Both the position numbers and the translations under genes were made by a program. Under the pieces are notes generated by a model. The model was not told where the DNA came from and made no database searches. It saw nothing but the letters and a program-made list of their open reading frames with translations. Positions 34,557 through 43,105 of a stretch of 64,000 bases of DNA are shown piece after piece. Source of the DNA: JAHEEM01 sp036396795 (lineage in GTDB: Bacteria > Pseudomonadota > Gammaproteobacteria > Steroidobacterales > Rariloculaceae); NCBI GenBank assembly GCA_036396795.1, contig DASWKF010000039.1:62001-126000 (forward strand). The letters are read 5' to 3'. Every line of letters begins with the position of its first letter. The first letter of the stretch is position 1.

Positions 34557-35798
34557 ATGACGGAACCCGCTATACCGACCCCGCCCGCAGCGCTCAGGCG
34601 CTCCATCGGGCTGCCGCTGCTGACGCTCTACGGCCTCGGCACGATACTCGGCGCGGGCATCTACGTGCTGATCGGCGAGATCGCGGCCGTGGCGGGCACG
34701 GCGGCTCCGGCCGCGTTCGTGCTCGCCGCCGTGCTCGCGGGCCTCACGGCGTTCTCGTTCGCCGAGCTTTCCGGCCGCATTCCGCAAAGCGCGGGCGAAG
34801 CGGCTTACGCCCAGGCCGCCTTCGGCAGCGCGCGGCTGGCGGTGCTCGTGGGTCTCGCCGTGATCGTCGTGGGCACCGTGTCCGCCGCAACGATGCTGCG
34901 CGGCTTCGTCGGCTACCTCGAAGTGTTCGTCAGCGTGCCAGAGGCGCCGGTCATCGTGCTGACGGTCCTCGTGCTCAGCGCCATCGCCGTTTGGGGCATC
35001 GGCGAATCGCTGCTAGCGGCCGCCGCCGTCACCGTGGTCGAGGTCGGCGGGCTCATCTTCGTGCTCTTTGTCGCGCGCGATGCGCTCGGCGAGCTGCCGA
35101 GCCGCTGGCCGACGCTGCTGCCCTCGCCCAACCTCGCCGGCCTCCTCGGCGTGCTGTCGGGCGCGTTTCTCGCCTTCTACGCCTTCATCGGCTTCGAGGA
35201 CATGGTCAACATCGCCGAGGAGGTCAAAGAGCCCGAGCGCACGTTGCCGCGCGGCATCGTGCTCGCGCTGGTGATCTCGACTGTGCTCTATTTCGCGGTC
35301 GCCACGGTCGCGATCCTGGCCGTGCCCGTCGCGGAGCTTGCCGGAAGCACGGCGCCTTTGGCGGTCATCGTCGAGTCGCGCGGCCTGCCGCCCGAGATCA
35401 TCGCCGGCATCAGTCTGCTCGCGGTGCTCAACGGCGCGCTGGTGCAGATCATCATGGCGAGCCGGGTGCTCTACGGCCTCGCCTCGCAGAACCTGCTCTG
35501 GCGCGGGTTCGCCTACGTGCACCCGCGAACGCGGACACCGGCCGTCGGAACCGCGGCCGTCGGGCTCGCGCTGCTGGTGCTGGCGCTGGCGTTCTCGCTC
35601 GGCGGTCTCGCGCGGGCGACGAGCTTCATCGCGCTGGGCATCTTCGCGCTGGTCAACGCGTCGCTGTGGCGCATCAAGCAGCGCGATCCGGCGCGCCCGG
35701 CGTTCGCGATCCCGCTCGCCGTGCCGGTTCTGGGCCTATTGCTGTCTATCGGCACGATCGTCTGGGAAGCGCTGCGCCTGGCCCGCTGGATCGAGTAG
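34557..35798 (+). CDS. APC-family amino-acid permease
   Basis: The 413-residue protein has about 11-12 hydrophobic helices and the APC start LTLYGLGTILGAGIYVLIGEI. FAFIGFED-type region (FYAFIGFEDMVNIAEEVKEPERTLPRGI) and a late KQRDPARPAFAIP follow. It probably imports an amino acid or amine by proton symport. A divergent CPXCG gene shares its promoter region. Confidence 0.9.
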   Translation: MTEPAIPTPPAALRRSIGLPLLTLYGLGTILGAGIYVLIGEIAAVAGTAAPAAFVLAAVLAGLTAFSFAELSGRIPQSAGEAAYAQAAFGSARLAVLVGLAVIVVGTVSAATMLRGFVGYLEVFVSVPEAPVIVLTVLVLSAIAVWGIGESLLAAAAVTVVEVGGLIFVLFVARDALGELPSRWPTLLPSPNLAGLLGVLSGAFLAFYAFIGFEDMVNIAEEVKEPERTLPRGIVLALVISTVLYFAVATVAILAVPVAELAGSTAPLAVIVESRGLPPEIIAGISLLAVLNGALVQIIMASRVLYGLASQNLLWRGFAYVHPRTRTPAVGTAAVGLALLVLALAFSLGGLARATSFIALGIFALVNASLWRIKQRDPARPAFAIPLAVPVLGLLLSIGTIVWEALRLARWIE

Positions 35799-35871
35799 AA
35801 TGCGGGCTAGACCGTCACCGACACCGATGCAATAGCGGCATACGAAGCCGCAGTAGCTTGGGGGAAAAATA

Positions 35872-36930
35872 ATGCGCAACGCTACAAAGCTGGCACTGCT
35901 CCTAGCCGCCTGGGCCCTGGGGGCCCAAGCTCAACCGAAGTTCGAAATCGACCCGACCTGGCCGCAGCCGCTTCCGGAAAATTGGATCTTCGCGCAGATC
36001 GGCGGCGTCTGCGTGGATTCTCACGACCACATCGCGATCGTCGATCGAAGCAATATTACCGACGAAGAGAAGCAAACGAACGTCCCCACGCCGACGTTCG
36101 TGATGTTCGACCGGGCGGGGAAAGTCGTCAACTCCTGGGGCGACCTCGACGTCGTGCCGGCGGACGTGCACGGCTGCAGCTTCGATGAGGACGACAACCT
36201 CTGGGTCGCCGGTAACGAGGACGCCATCGTTCAGGGCTACAGCCACGAAGGCGAGCTGATCCTCCAAATCGGCACCAAGGGTGTTTTCGACACGACCGAC
36301 GGTAGCGTGGATGCGCCCTTCACCAATCAGAGCCGCGAGCGGCTCAACCGTCCCTCCGGCGCCGTCGTCGATCCCGACACAGGCGACATCTACGTCTCGG
36401 ACGGCTACGGCAACAAGCGCGTGGTCGTGTTCGACAGCGAGGGCAACTATCTGCGCCAGTGGGGTAGTCACGCGACGGCCGCAGAGCGCGCCGCCGCCAC
36501 ACCGGGCACCTTCGCGAATGTCGTGCACTGCATCGAAATGAGCAACGAAGGCCTGCTCTACGTCTGCGATCGTCAGGGCAGCCGCGTCCAGGTATTCGAC
36601 AAGATGGGCAACCACATCAGAGACATTCACATTCCGCGCACCGACGATTTCGTCGAGCCCGAGCCCGTCGTTCGCGGCACCGCCTGGTGGGTGACCTTCT
36701 CTCCCGACGAAGCGCAGGGGTATCTGTACGTCATGAACGGCGCCGAGGAAAAGGTACACGTTCTGGATCACGAAAGCGGCGAGACGCTGTCGACTTTCGG
36801 CCGGGCGGGGCATCTGCTCGGGAACTTCATTCACGGTCACACGATCGCCACCGACTCCTCGGGCAACCTCTACGTCGCCGAGACCAACTACGGGCGCAGG
36901 GTGCAGCGGTTCAATCTGGTCAGTAACTGA
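35872..36930 (+). CDS. Exported NHL-repeat beta-propeller protein
   Basis: The 352-residue protein has a signal peptide (ALLLAAWALGAQA) and blades such as GVCVDSHDHIAIVDR, NLWVAGNEDAIVQGY, DIYVSDGYGNKRVVVFD, LLYVCDRQGSRVQVFD and NLYVAETNYGRRVQRF. It resembles the peptidyl-alpha-hydroxyglycine lyase-like family and the protein at 19820, and may be a paralogue of the latter. The exact reaction is unknown. A strong stem-loop follows. Confidence 0.83.
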   Translation: MRNATKLALLLAAWALGAQAQPKFEIDPTWPQPLPENWIFAQIGGVCVDSHDHIAIVDRSNITDEEKQTNVPTPTFVMFDRAGKVVNSWGDLDVVPADVHGCSFDEDDNLWVAGNEDAIVQGYSHEGELILQIGTKGVFDTTDGSVDAPFTNQSRERLNRPSGAVVDPDTGDIYVSDGYGNKRVVVFDSEGNYLRQWGSHATAAERAAATPGTFANVVHCIEMSNEGLLYVCDRQGSRVQVFDKMGNHIRDIHIPRTDDFVEPEPVVRGTAWWVTFSPDEAQGYLYVMNGAEEKVHVLDHESGETLSTFGRAGHLLGNFIHGHTIATDSSGNLYVAETNYGRRVQRFNLVSN

Positions 36931-36943
36931 TTGGATACGGTCA

Positions 36944-36977
36944 TCGCACGGAAGCCGGATACCGGGCTTCCGTGCGA
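36944..36977. terminator. Bidirectional hairpin terminator
   Basis: TCGCACGGAAGCC and its exact complement form a 13-bp stem around an 8-base loop, between convergent genes. No long T run. Confidence 0.7.
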
Positions 36978-37006
36978 GACCCGCACCGCCGAAACGACCG
37001 ATCCGG

Positions 37007-37411
37007 TCATTTCGCGATCCGCTCCTGAAGCTTGCGATGGTGCTCGATGGCCTCGCCCTGGACGAAATCTTCCAGCTCGAAGATCTGCCGGATCTCGACC
37101 TCCGCGCCGTCGTCGAACGGTGCTTTCTTGAGCCAGTCGACGGCTTCCCGCAACGACCCGCACTGCCAGATCCAATAACCGGCGACGAGCTCCTTAGTCT
37201 CCGCGAACGGGCCGTCGATGACCGTGCGCTTGTTGCCGTCGAAGCGCACGCGCGCGCCCTTCGAGCTGGCCTGGAGCCCCTCGCCCGCCTGCATGACGCC
37301 GGCGTTCACCAGCTCCTCGTTGTACTTCGCCATCGCCGCCAGGAGATCCTCGTCCGGAAGGATCCCAGCCTCCGACTCCTCGCTTGCCTTGACCAAAACC
37401 ATGAATCGCAT
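37007..37411 (-). CDS. YCII-related protein
   Basis: The 134-residue protein has MRFMVLVKASEESEAG, NAGVMQAGEGLQ, IDGPFAETKELVAGYWIWQ and RQIFELEDFVQG. This is the longer YCII subfamily (PhnB/YCII type) rather than the short DGPF type. It is convergent with the NHL gene and divergent from a VOC gene, without further operon partners. Confidence 0.85.
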   Translation of the reverse strand: MRFMVLVKASEESEAGILPDEDLLAAMAKYNEELVNAGVMQAGEGLQASSKGARVRFDGNKRTVIDGPFAETKELVAGYWIWQCGSLREAVDWLKKAPFDDGAEVEIRQIFELEDFVQGEAIEHHRKLQERIAK

Positions 37412-37555
37412 GTCCTTCTCCTTGTTGGGTAATCAGATTCCGAATTGAGCATTCACCGACTAATCGAACGGCGCCTGCGTATTTCGACATCGAGCACCCT
37501 CGTTGATCTCATTCGATTGCCGCGTCAAGATCAAGCAACGATAACAGGAGGCACC

Positions 37556-37966
37556 ATGGCGACTAAGAAAGGCCACAAGAGCCGGCTGACCGCGTTCGTG
37601 ATCGACGTGTTGCCGGAGCATTACGAGGACTGCGTTGCGTTCTGGGCGCATGCGCTCGGCGCGGATCCGCCGAGGGCGCCGCGTAAGAACCAGCGCTACA
37701 CCACGCTCAAGAGCGCCGCCGACGGGCTCGCGGTGCTGGTGCAACGCGTCGACAAGGACCCCGGCGTGCACCTCGATATCGAAAGCGATTCGGTGGAGTC
37801 CGAAGCGACGCGGCTCGAGGCCAAGGGCGCGCGGCGCAAGTACAAGATTCGGACCTGGTGGGTGCTCGAGGATCCGGCGGGCATGGCCTTCTGTGTCGTG
37901 CGGCCGCAGGCGCCAAAAAAGCTCGCGAAGCGCAAGCCCTGGCCCGCGGCTGAATCCGCGGAGTGA
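37556..37966 (+). CDS. VOC (glyoxalase-like) superfamily protein
   Basis: From ATG 37556 (AGGAGG ribosome site) the 136-residue protein reads FVIDVLPEHYEDCVAFWAHALG, VHLDIESDSVESEATRLEAKGA and WWVLEDPAGMAFCVV. This is the paired beta-alpha-beta pattern of VOC proteins, with a single visible metal-ligand pattern. The ORF extending to 37445 has no family support. A second VOC gene follows after 19 bp, and they may be coexpressed. Confidence 0.8.
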   Translation: MATKKGHKSRLTAFVIDVLPEHYEDCVAFWAHALGADPPRAPRKNQRYTTLKSAADGLAVLVQRVDKDPGVHLDIESDSVESEATRLEAKGARRKYKIRTWWVLEDPAGMAFCVVRPQAPKKLAKRKPWPAAESAE

Positions 37967-37985
37967 TCGATCTAGGCTGCCGCGA

Positions 37986-38387
37986 ATGATCCGCGTCACC
38001 GGCATCGATCACATCGTGTTGCGCGTCGCGGATCTCGATCGCGCGGTCCGCTTCTACACCGAGGTGCTCGGCATGACCGTCGCCAAGCACAACGAGCCGG
38101 TGAAGCTCGTGCATCTGCGTGCCGGCGCGAGCCTCATCGACCTCATCGCCGTCGACGGCCCGCTGGGCAAGATCGGCGGCGGGCCGCCGGGGGCCGAGAA
38201 CCGCAACGTCGATCACATCTGTTTGCAGGTGCGTGATTTCGACCTCGAGAAGATCGAGGCGCATCTGCGCGCGCACGGCGTCGAGCCCGGCAGCTCCGGT
38301 GAGCGCTTCGGCGCCGGCGGCGACGGGCTTTCGCTGTATCTCACCGATCCCGACGGCAACGGTTTGGAATTGCGGGCCGCGACTTAG
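37986..38387 (+). CDS. VOC-family protein (glyoxalase/dioxygenase-like)
   Basis: Starting at ATG 37986, the 133-residue protein contains IDHIVLRVADLDRAVRFYTEVLGM (metal His), NVDHICLQV (second His) and YLTDPDGNGLELR (Glu), the three ligands of the 2-His-1-carboxylate centre. It therefore looks active, unlike some VOC proteins. The reaction may be glyoxalase-like or ring-opening; the context does not decide. Confidence 0.87.
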   Translation: MIRVTGIDHIVLRVADLDRAVRFYTEVLGMTVAKHNEPVKLVHLRAGASLIDLIAVDGPLGKIGGGPPGAENRNVDHICLQVRDFDLEKIEAHLRAHGVEPGSSGERFGAGGDGLSLYLTDPDGNGLELRAAT

Positions 38388-38469
38388 CGACCGCCGGCAG
38401 CCGCCGACCCGCGTACACCGGTGCAATGCTTGGATTGCCTCTGTCTCGCACGGAGGGCGCGGTTGTTAA

Positions 38470-38502
38470 TTAATCGATTGACTAATTTAATCGAACGATT
38501 AA
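38470..38502 (+). promoter_or_regulatory. Twin TetR operators
   Basis: TTAATCG-AA-CGATTAA (38487-38502) is a palindrome of 7-bp arms. TTAATCG-AT-TGACTAA (38470-38485) is an imperfect second copy one base away. They lie 9 bp before the TetR start and probably repress it and the exporter operon. Confidence 0.65.
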
Positions 38503-38511
38503 ACTGACCGC

Positions 38512-39198
38512 ATGAACATCGACACGCCTATCACTGCCCGTCACAGCGACTCGACTCGCGAGACCTTGATTCGGGCGGCCATCGATATCTTCGGCCGCAG
38601 CGGCTTCGACGGCGCGAGCACGCGCGCCATCGCGGACGCGGCGAAAGTCAATCAGGCTCTGATCTCCTACCACTTCGGCGGCAAGTCGGGGCTGTACCTC
38701 GCGGTCTTCGAGCATATCGCCGGGATCATGCAGCAGCGCGTCGGACCGATCGTCGCGGCGATCGAAGCCGAGCTCGCGACGGAGCAAGCGGGCGACGCGG
38801 CTGCCGTGTCCGCGCGCCTCGCGTCGCTGCACCGCCTGACCGACGGCTTCGTCGCGCTGCTGACGAGCGATGAGTCCGCCGCCTGGGCGAGCCTGATTCT
38901 GCGCGAGCAGCAGAATCCGTCCGAAGGCTTCGACCTCCTCTACACGCGCTTCATGAGCCGCGTGCTCGGCGTGATCCGGGCCCTGGTCGCGCGCATTCGC
39001 GGCACCGACCCGGCCTCCGTCGAGACGCGGCTGACGGCACTGACCATCGTCGGCCAGGTGCTGGTGTTCCGCGCCGCGCGCGCGGCGGTCATGCGCCAGA
39101 TGGAATGGCAGACGACCGGGCCCGACGAGGCGAACGCGATTCGGCAAACGATTCACCGCAACGTGACTGCGATCCTCACGCAGAAGGATTCCCGATGA
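38512..39198 (+). CDS. TetR-family repressor of the exporter operon
   Basis: The 228-residue protein has a TetR helix-turn-helix (GFDGASTRAIADAAKVNQALISYHFGGKSGLY, about 33-64) and a ligand-binding domain resembling the YbiH/CecR-type C-terminal domain. Its stop overlaps the start of the adaptor gene (ATGA). This matches the E. coli CecR-YbhGFSR arrangement, so it is the probable local regulator, released by an exported toxic compound. Confidence 0.88.
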   Translation: MNIDTPITARHSDSTRETLIRAAIDIFGRSGFDGASTRAIADAAKVNQALISYHFGGKSGLYLAVFEHIAGIMQQRVGPIVAAIEAELATEQAGDAAAVSARLASLHRLTDGFVALLTSDESAAWASLILREQQNPSEGFDLLYTRFMSRVLGVIRALVARIRGTDPASVETRLTALTIVGQVLVFRAARAAVMRQMEWQTTGPDEANAIRQTIHRNVTAILTQKDSR

Positions 39199-40199
39199 AC
39201 GCAAGAACAAGGATAGCCGTCGTTGTCGTGTTGCTCATCGCCGTCGCGGCGGGCGCCACGCTCTGGTCCAGATTCCGCGCCGAGCAAAACGCCTCCGAGC
39301 TGACGCTCTACGGCAATGTCGACATTCGCGAGGTCGAGCTCGCGTTTCGCGTGCCCGGACGGCTGCTCGAGATGCATTTCGACGAAGGCGACAGCGTCGA
39401 GGCCGGCCAGCGCGTCGCGCGCCTCGATCCGGAACCGTATCGCGAGGCGCTCGCGGTCGCCGAGGCCCGCGTGGCGCAGGCGCAAGCCAATCTCGACAAG
39501 CTCAAGAGCGGCAACCGGCCGCAGGAAGTCGAGCGCGCCCGCGCCGCCGTGCGCGAAGCGCAAGCGCTGTCCGACAATGCCGAGCGCGACCTCGAGCGCC
39601 AAACCGGCCTCAACGCGTCCGGCGCCGCGAGCGACAGAACCGTCGAAGCCGCGCGCGCCCGCCGCGACGAGACCGCGGCCAGGCTCGCCTCGGCGCGCGA
39701 GGCGCTGGCCTTGGCGGAGGAAGGTTTCCGCGCCGAAGACATCGCCGCGGCGCAGGCCGACGTCGCGGCCGCGATTGCGCAGCGCGACCAGGCACAAACG
39801 CAGCTCGACGATGCCGAGCTCACCGCGCCGAGCACGGGCACCTTGATCGCGCGCGTGCGCGAACCCGGCAGCATGCTCGCGCAAGGCGCAGCGGTTTATT
39901 CGCTGTCGCTGCGCGATCCGGTGTACGTGCGCGCTTATGTCGCCGAGCCCGATTTGGGCAAGCTCGCGCCCGGAACGCCGGTGACCGTGACGACCGATTC
40001 GTCGGATCGCGCCTACGAAGGCCAGATCGGCTTCATCTCGCCGCGCGCCGAGTTCACGCCCAAGACCGTGCAGACCACGGATCTGCGCACCGATCTCGTG
40101 TATCGATTGCGCATCGTCGTTGCGAACGGCGACGAAGGCTTGCGCCAGGGCATGCCCGTCACCGTGCACGTGCCGCTGACCTCGGCCGGAGCCGATTGA
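39195..40199 (+). CDS. HlyD/YbhG-type membrane fusion protein
   Basis: From ATG 39195 the 334-residue protein has one N-terminal membrane anchor (RIAVVVVLLIAVAAGATLW). A lipoyl half (GNVDIREVELAFRVPGRLLEMHFDEGDSVEAGQ), a long Ala/Arg/Glu coiled coil (about 80-200) and the second half AELTAPSTGTLIARVREPGSM with a beta-barrel region follow. It bridges the inner-membrane ABC pump and an outer-membrane channel. All five exporter genes follow on the same strand. Confidence 0.92.
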   Translation: MNARTRIAVVVVLLIAVAAGATLWSRFRAEQNASELTLYGNVDIREVELAFRVPGRLLEMHFDEGDSVEAGQRVARLDPEPYREALAVAEARVAQAQANLDKLKSGNRPQEVERARAAVREAQALSDNAERDLERQTGLNASGAASDRTVEAARARRDETAARLASAREALALAEEGFRAEDIAAAQADVAAAIAQRDQAQTQLDDAELTAPSTGTLIARVREPGSMLAQGAAVYSLSLRDPVYVRAYVAEPDLGKLAPGTPVTVTTDSSDRAYEGQIGFISPRAEFTPKTVQTTDLRTDLVYRLRIVVANGDEGLRQGMPVTVHVPLTSAGAD

Positions 40200-40211
40200 T
40201 CGGGTCGCGCC

Positions 40212-41960
40212 GTGCAGCAGCAACCATCCGTATCGGCCCCGATCGTCGAGATCTGCGGCGTCGTCAAGCGCTTCGGTGAGGTCGCGGCGCTCGCCGGCAT
40301 CGACGCGACGATCGAAGCCGGCCGCCTGACCGGGCTCGTCGGGCCGGACGGCGCCGGTAAGACCACGCTGCTGCGCATGCTGGCCGCGCTGATGACGCCG
40401 AGCGAAGGCACGATCCGCATCGCCGGTCACGACGTCGTCGAGGACGCCGAGCGCGTGCACTCGCTGACGGGCTACATGCCGCAACGCTTCGGTCTCTACG
40501 AGGACCTGTCGGTGATCGAGAACTTGCGGCTCTACGCCGAGCTGCGCGCGATCGACGAGCACGGTCTCGATCAGACGTTCGAGCGCCTGCTGCACTTCAC
40601 GCGTCTCGAGCCGTTCAAGTCGCGTCCCGCCGGCAAGCTCTCGGGCGGCATGAAGCAGAAGCTCGGGCTCGCCTGCGCGCTGATGGCGAGACCCGAGGTG
40701 CTGCTGCTCGACGAGCCCAGCGTCGGCGTCGATCCGGTCAGCCGCAAGGAGCTCTGGCAGATGGTCGAGGAGCTGACCGGTGAGGGCATGGCCGTGGTCT
40801 GGTCGACGGCCTACCTCGACGAGGCGGAGCGTTGCGCCGTGGTGCTGCTGCTCAACGACGGCAAGCTCGAGTATGCCGGGCCGCCGCGCGAGCTCACCGA
40901 GCGCCTCGCCGGGCGCAGCTTTCTCGTGCGCGGCATCGCCCGCGACCGCCGCGCGGTGCTCGCCGAGACGCTCGATCTAGCCGACGTCCGCGACGGCGTG
41001 ATTCAGGGCGAGTCGGTGCGCGCGGTGCTGCGCGCCGGTGCGGATACCGACGCGCTCGATGCCGTCGCGCGCGCGCACGGCGGCCGGCTTGCACCGGTCG
41101 CGCCGCGCTTCGAGGACGCGTTCATCGACCTGCTCGGCGGCGGCCCGGGCGGACGCTCGGCGATCGCCGAGCGCATGCCGCAGGCCGTGCTCGACGCCGA
41201 CGTCGCCGTCAGCGCCAAAAACCTCAGCAAGCACTTCGGCGCGTTCGCGGCCGCCGAGAACGTCAGCTTCGACGTCCGCCAGGGCGAGATCTTCGGCTTG
41301 CTCGGGCCGAACGGCGCCGGCAAATCGACGACCTTCAAGATGCTTTGCGGCCTGCTGAAGGCGACCTCGGGTGAAGCCCAGGTCGCGGGCTTCGATCTGC
41401 GCCATGCGCCGAGCCGCGCCAAGCTCGCGCTCGGCTACATGGCGCAGAAATTTTCGCTGTACGGGCTCTTGTCGGTGCGGCAGAACCTCGAGTTCTTCTC
41501 CGGCGTCTACGGGCTCAAGGGCGCCGAGCGCCGCGAGCGCATCGCCGAGATGATCGAGACCTTCGAGCTTCGGCGTTACCTCGACGCCTCGCCCGACAGC
41601 CTGCCGCTCGGCTTCAAGCAGCGCCTCGCGCTTGCCTGCGCGCTCATGCACCGCCCGCCCGTGCTGTTTCTCGACGAGCCGACCTCGGGCGTCGATCCGA
41701 TCACGCGGCGCGAGTTCTGGACGCACATCAACGGCCTGGTTCGCAAGGGCGTGACCGTGCTGGTGACGACGCACTTCATGGACGAGGCCGAGTATTGCGA
41801 CCGGGTCGCGCTCATGTACCGGTCGCGGGTGATCGCGCTCGACTCGCCGGATGCGCTCAAGGCCCGCGCGGCGAGCGAGGCCAACCCCGATCCGACGATG
41901 GAGGACGCTTTCGTCGCCTTGGTCGAGGCGGCCGACGTGCAGGCGCGGGAGGCGGCATGA
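40212..41960 (+). CDS. Double ABC ATPase (YbhF-like)
   Basis: The 582-residue protein has two nucleotide-binding domains. Domain one: GPDGAGKTTLL, LSGGMKQKLGLA, LLLDEPSVGVD. Domain two: GPNGAGKSTTFK, LPLGFKQRLALA in place of a standard LSGGQ, LFLDEPTSGVD. The LPLG form is usual in the second half of this subgroup. It powers drug or ion export with the two permeases that follow. GTG start at 40212; the stop overlaps the next ATG (ATGA). Confidence 0.92.
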   Translation: MQQQPSVSAPIVEICGVVKRFGEVAALAGIDATIEAGRLTGLVGPDGAGKTTLLRMLAALMTPSEGTIRIAGHDVVEDAERVHSLTGYMPQRFGLYEDLSVIENLRLYAELRAIDEHGLDQTFERLLHFTRLEPFKSRPAGKLSGGMKQKLGLACALMARPEVLLLDEPSVGVDPVSRKELWQMVEELTGEGMAVVWSTAYLDEAERCAVVLLLNDGKLEYAGPPRELTERLAGRSFLVRGIARDRRAVLAETLDLADVRDGVIQGESVRAVLRAGADTDALDAVARAHGGRLAPVAPRFEDAFIDLLGGGPGGRSAIAERMPQAVLDADVAVSAKNLSKHFGAFAAAENVSFDVRQGEIFGLLGPNGAGKSTTFKMLCGLLKATSGEAQVAGFDLRHAPSRAKLALGYMAQKFSLYGLLSVRQNLEFFSGVYGLKGAERRERIAEMIETFELRRYLDASPDSLPLGFKQRLALACALMHRPPVLFLDEPTSGVDPITRREFWTHINGLVRKGVTVLVTTHFMDEAEYCDRVALMYRSRVIALDSPDALKARAASEANPDPTMEDAFVALVEAADVQAREAA

Positions 41961-43105
41961 GCGAACCCGCACGCAGCGGCATAACGGCGACCGGCTTCAG
42001 CGCGCGCCGCCTTACCGCTCTCGTGCGCAAGGAGAGCCTGCAGGTCGTGCGCGATCCTGCGGCGATATTGATCGCGTTTCTGCTGCCCGTGGTGCTGTTG
42101 TTTCTGTTCGCGTTCGCGGTGTCGCTCGACGTGCGCGCGGTGCGCTTGGGGCTAGTGCTCGAAACCGATAGCGCCGATGCGCAGTCGCTCGCGGCGGCAT
42201 ACGCTGCGACGCGCTACCTCGAGGTCACGCCGGCGCGCGACCGGCGCACGGTCGCGGCACAGCTCGTCGCCGGCGAGATCAGAGGCTTCGTCGTGATTCC
42301 GCAGGACTTCGATCGGCGCCTCGCGGCCGGTGACGGCTCGGCGATCGTGCAGATCATCACCGACGGCTCGGAGCCGAACACGGCGAGCTTCGTCGCCAAC
42401 TACGCGGACGGCGTCGTCGCTCTGTGGCTCGCGGACCGCGGCGGCAGCTCGGCCGCGCCGCTCGGGCTCGAGCCGCGTTTCTGGTTCAACCCCGAGATCG
42501 AGAGCCGGCGCTTCCTCGTGCCCGGCGCGATCGCGATCGTCATGACGATGATCGGCGTGCTGCTCACCGCGATGGTGGTCGCGCGCGAATGGGAGCGCGG
42601 CACCATGGAAGCGCTGATGTCGACGCCGGCCGGCATCTTCGAGATCCTGCTCGGCAAGCTCCTGCCCTACTTCGGTCTCGGGCTCATTGCGACGCTCGGC
42701 TGCGCGCTGCTCGCCGTCGGGCTTTTCGACGTGCCGTTGCGCGGCTCGTGGCTCGCGCTGCTGATCCTGAGCTGCACGTTTCTCGTGCCGGCTTTGGGAC
42801 AAGGGCTCCTGATCTCCGCCGTCGCGAAGAACCAGTTCGTCGCCGCGCAGGTGGCGCTGTTGTCGGGCTTTCTGCCGGCGCTGCTGCTGTCGGGTTTCTT
42901 GTTCGAGATCGACAGCATGCCGGTCGCGATCCGCGCATTGACCTACCTCGTCGCGGCGCGTTATTTCGTGTCCTCGCTGCAGACGGTGTTCCTCGCCGGC
43001 GACGTCTGGACGCAGTTCGTGCCCAGCATGCTCGCGATGCTCGCGATCGGCGCGGTGTTCTTCGCGATCACGGCGCGCAAGACGCACAAGAGCCTCGACC
43101 CATGA
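41957..43105 (+). CDS. ABC-2 type permease (YbhS-like)
   Basis: Start ATG 41957 overlaps the ATPase stop; 382 residues. One N-terminal hydrophobic segment, a large periplasmic part (about 60-215), then five hydrophobic helices (from about 180 onward), with EWERGTMEALMSTP before the last block. This is the ABC-2 topology. It pairs with the following permease as a heterodimer of the YbhSR type. Confidence 0.9.
   Translation: MSEPARSGITATGFSARRLTALVRKESLQVVRDPAAILIAFLLPVVLLFLFAFAVSLDVRAVRLGLVLETDSADAQSLAAAYAATRYLEVTPARDRRTVAAQLVAGEIRGFVVIPQDFDRRLAAGDGSAIVQIITDGSEPNTASFVANYADGVVALWLADRGGSSAAPLGLEPRFWFNPEIESRRFLVPGAIAIVMTMIGVLLTAMVVAREWERGTMEALMSTPAGIFEILLGKLLPYFGLGLIATLGCALLAVGLFDVPLRGSWLALLILSCTFLVPALGQGLLISAVAKNQFVAAQVALLSGFLPALLLSGFLFEIDSMPVAIRALTYLVAARYFVSSLQTVFLAGDVWTQFVPSMLAMLAIGAVFFAITARKTHKSLDP

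Noticed and set aside
39153..40595. 480-codon minus-strand ORF over the HlyD gene
   Set aside because: Shadow of the adaptor gene; the plus-strand gene has the coupled start, lipoyl motif and operon context.
41217..41960. Second ABC half lacks LSGGQ, suggesting an inactive domain
   Set aside because: The LPLGFKQ form is usual in the second half of this YbhF-like subgroup, and Walker A and B are intact.
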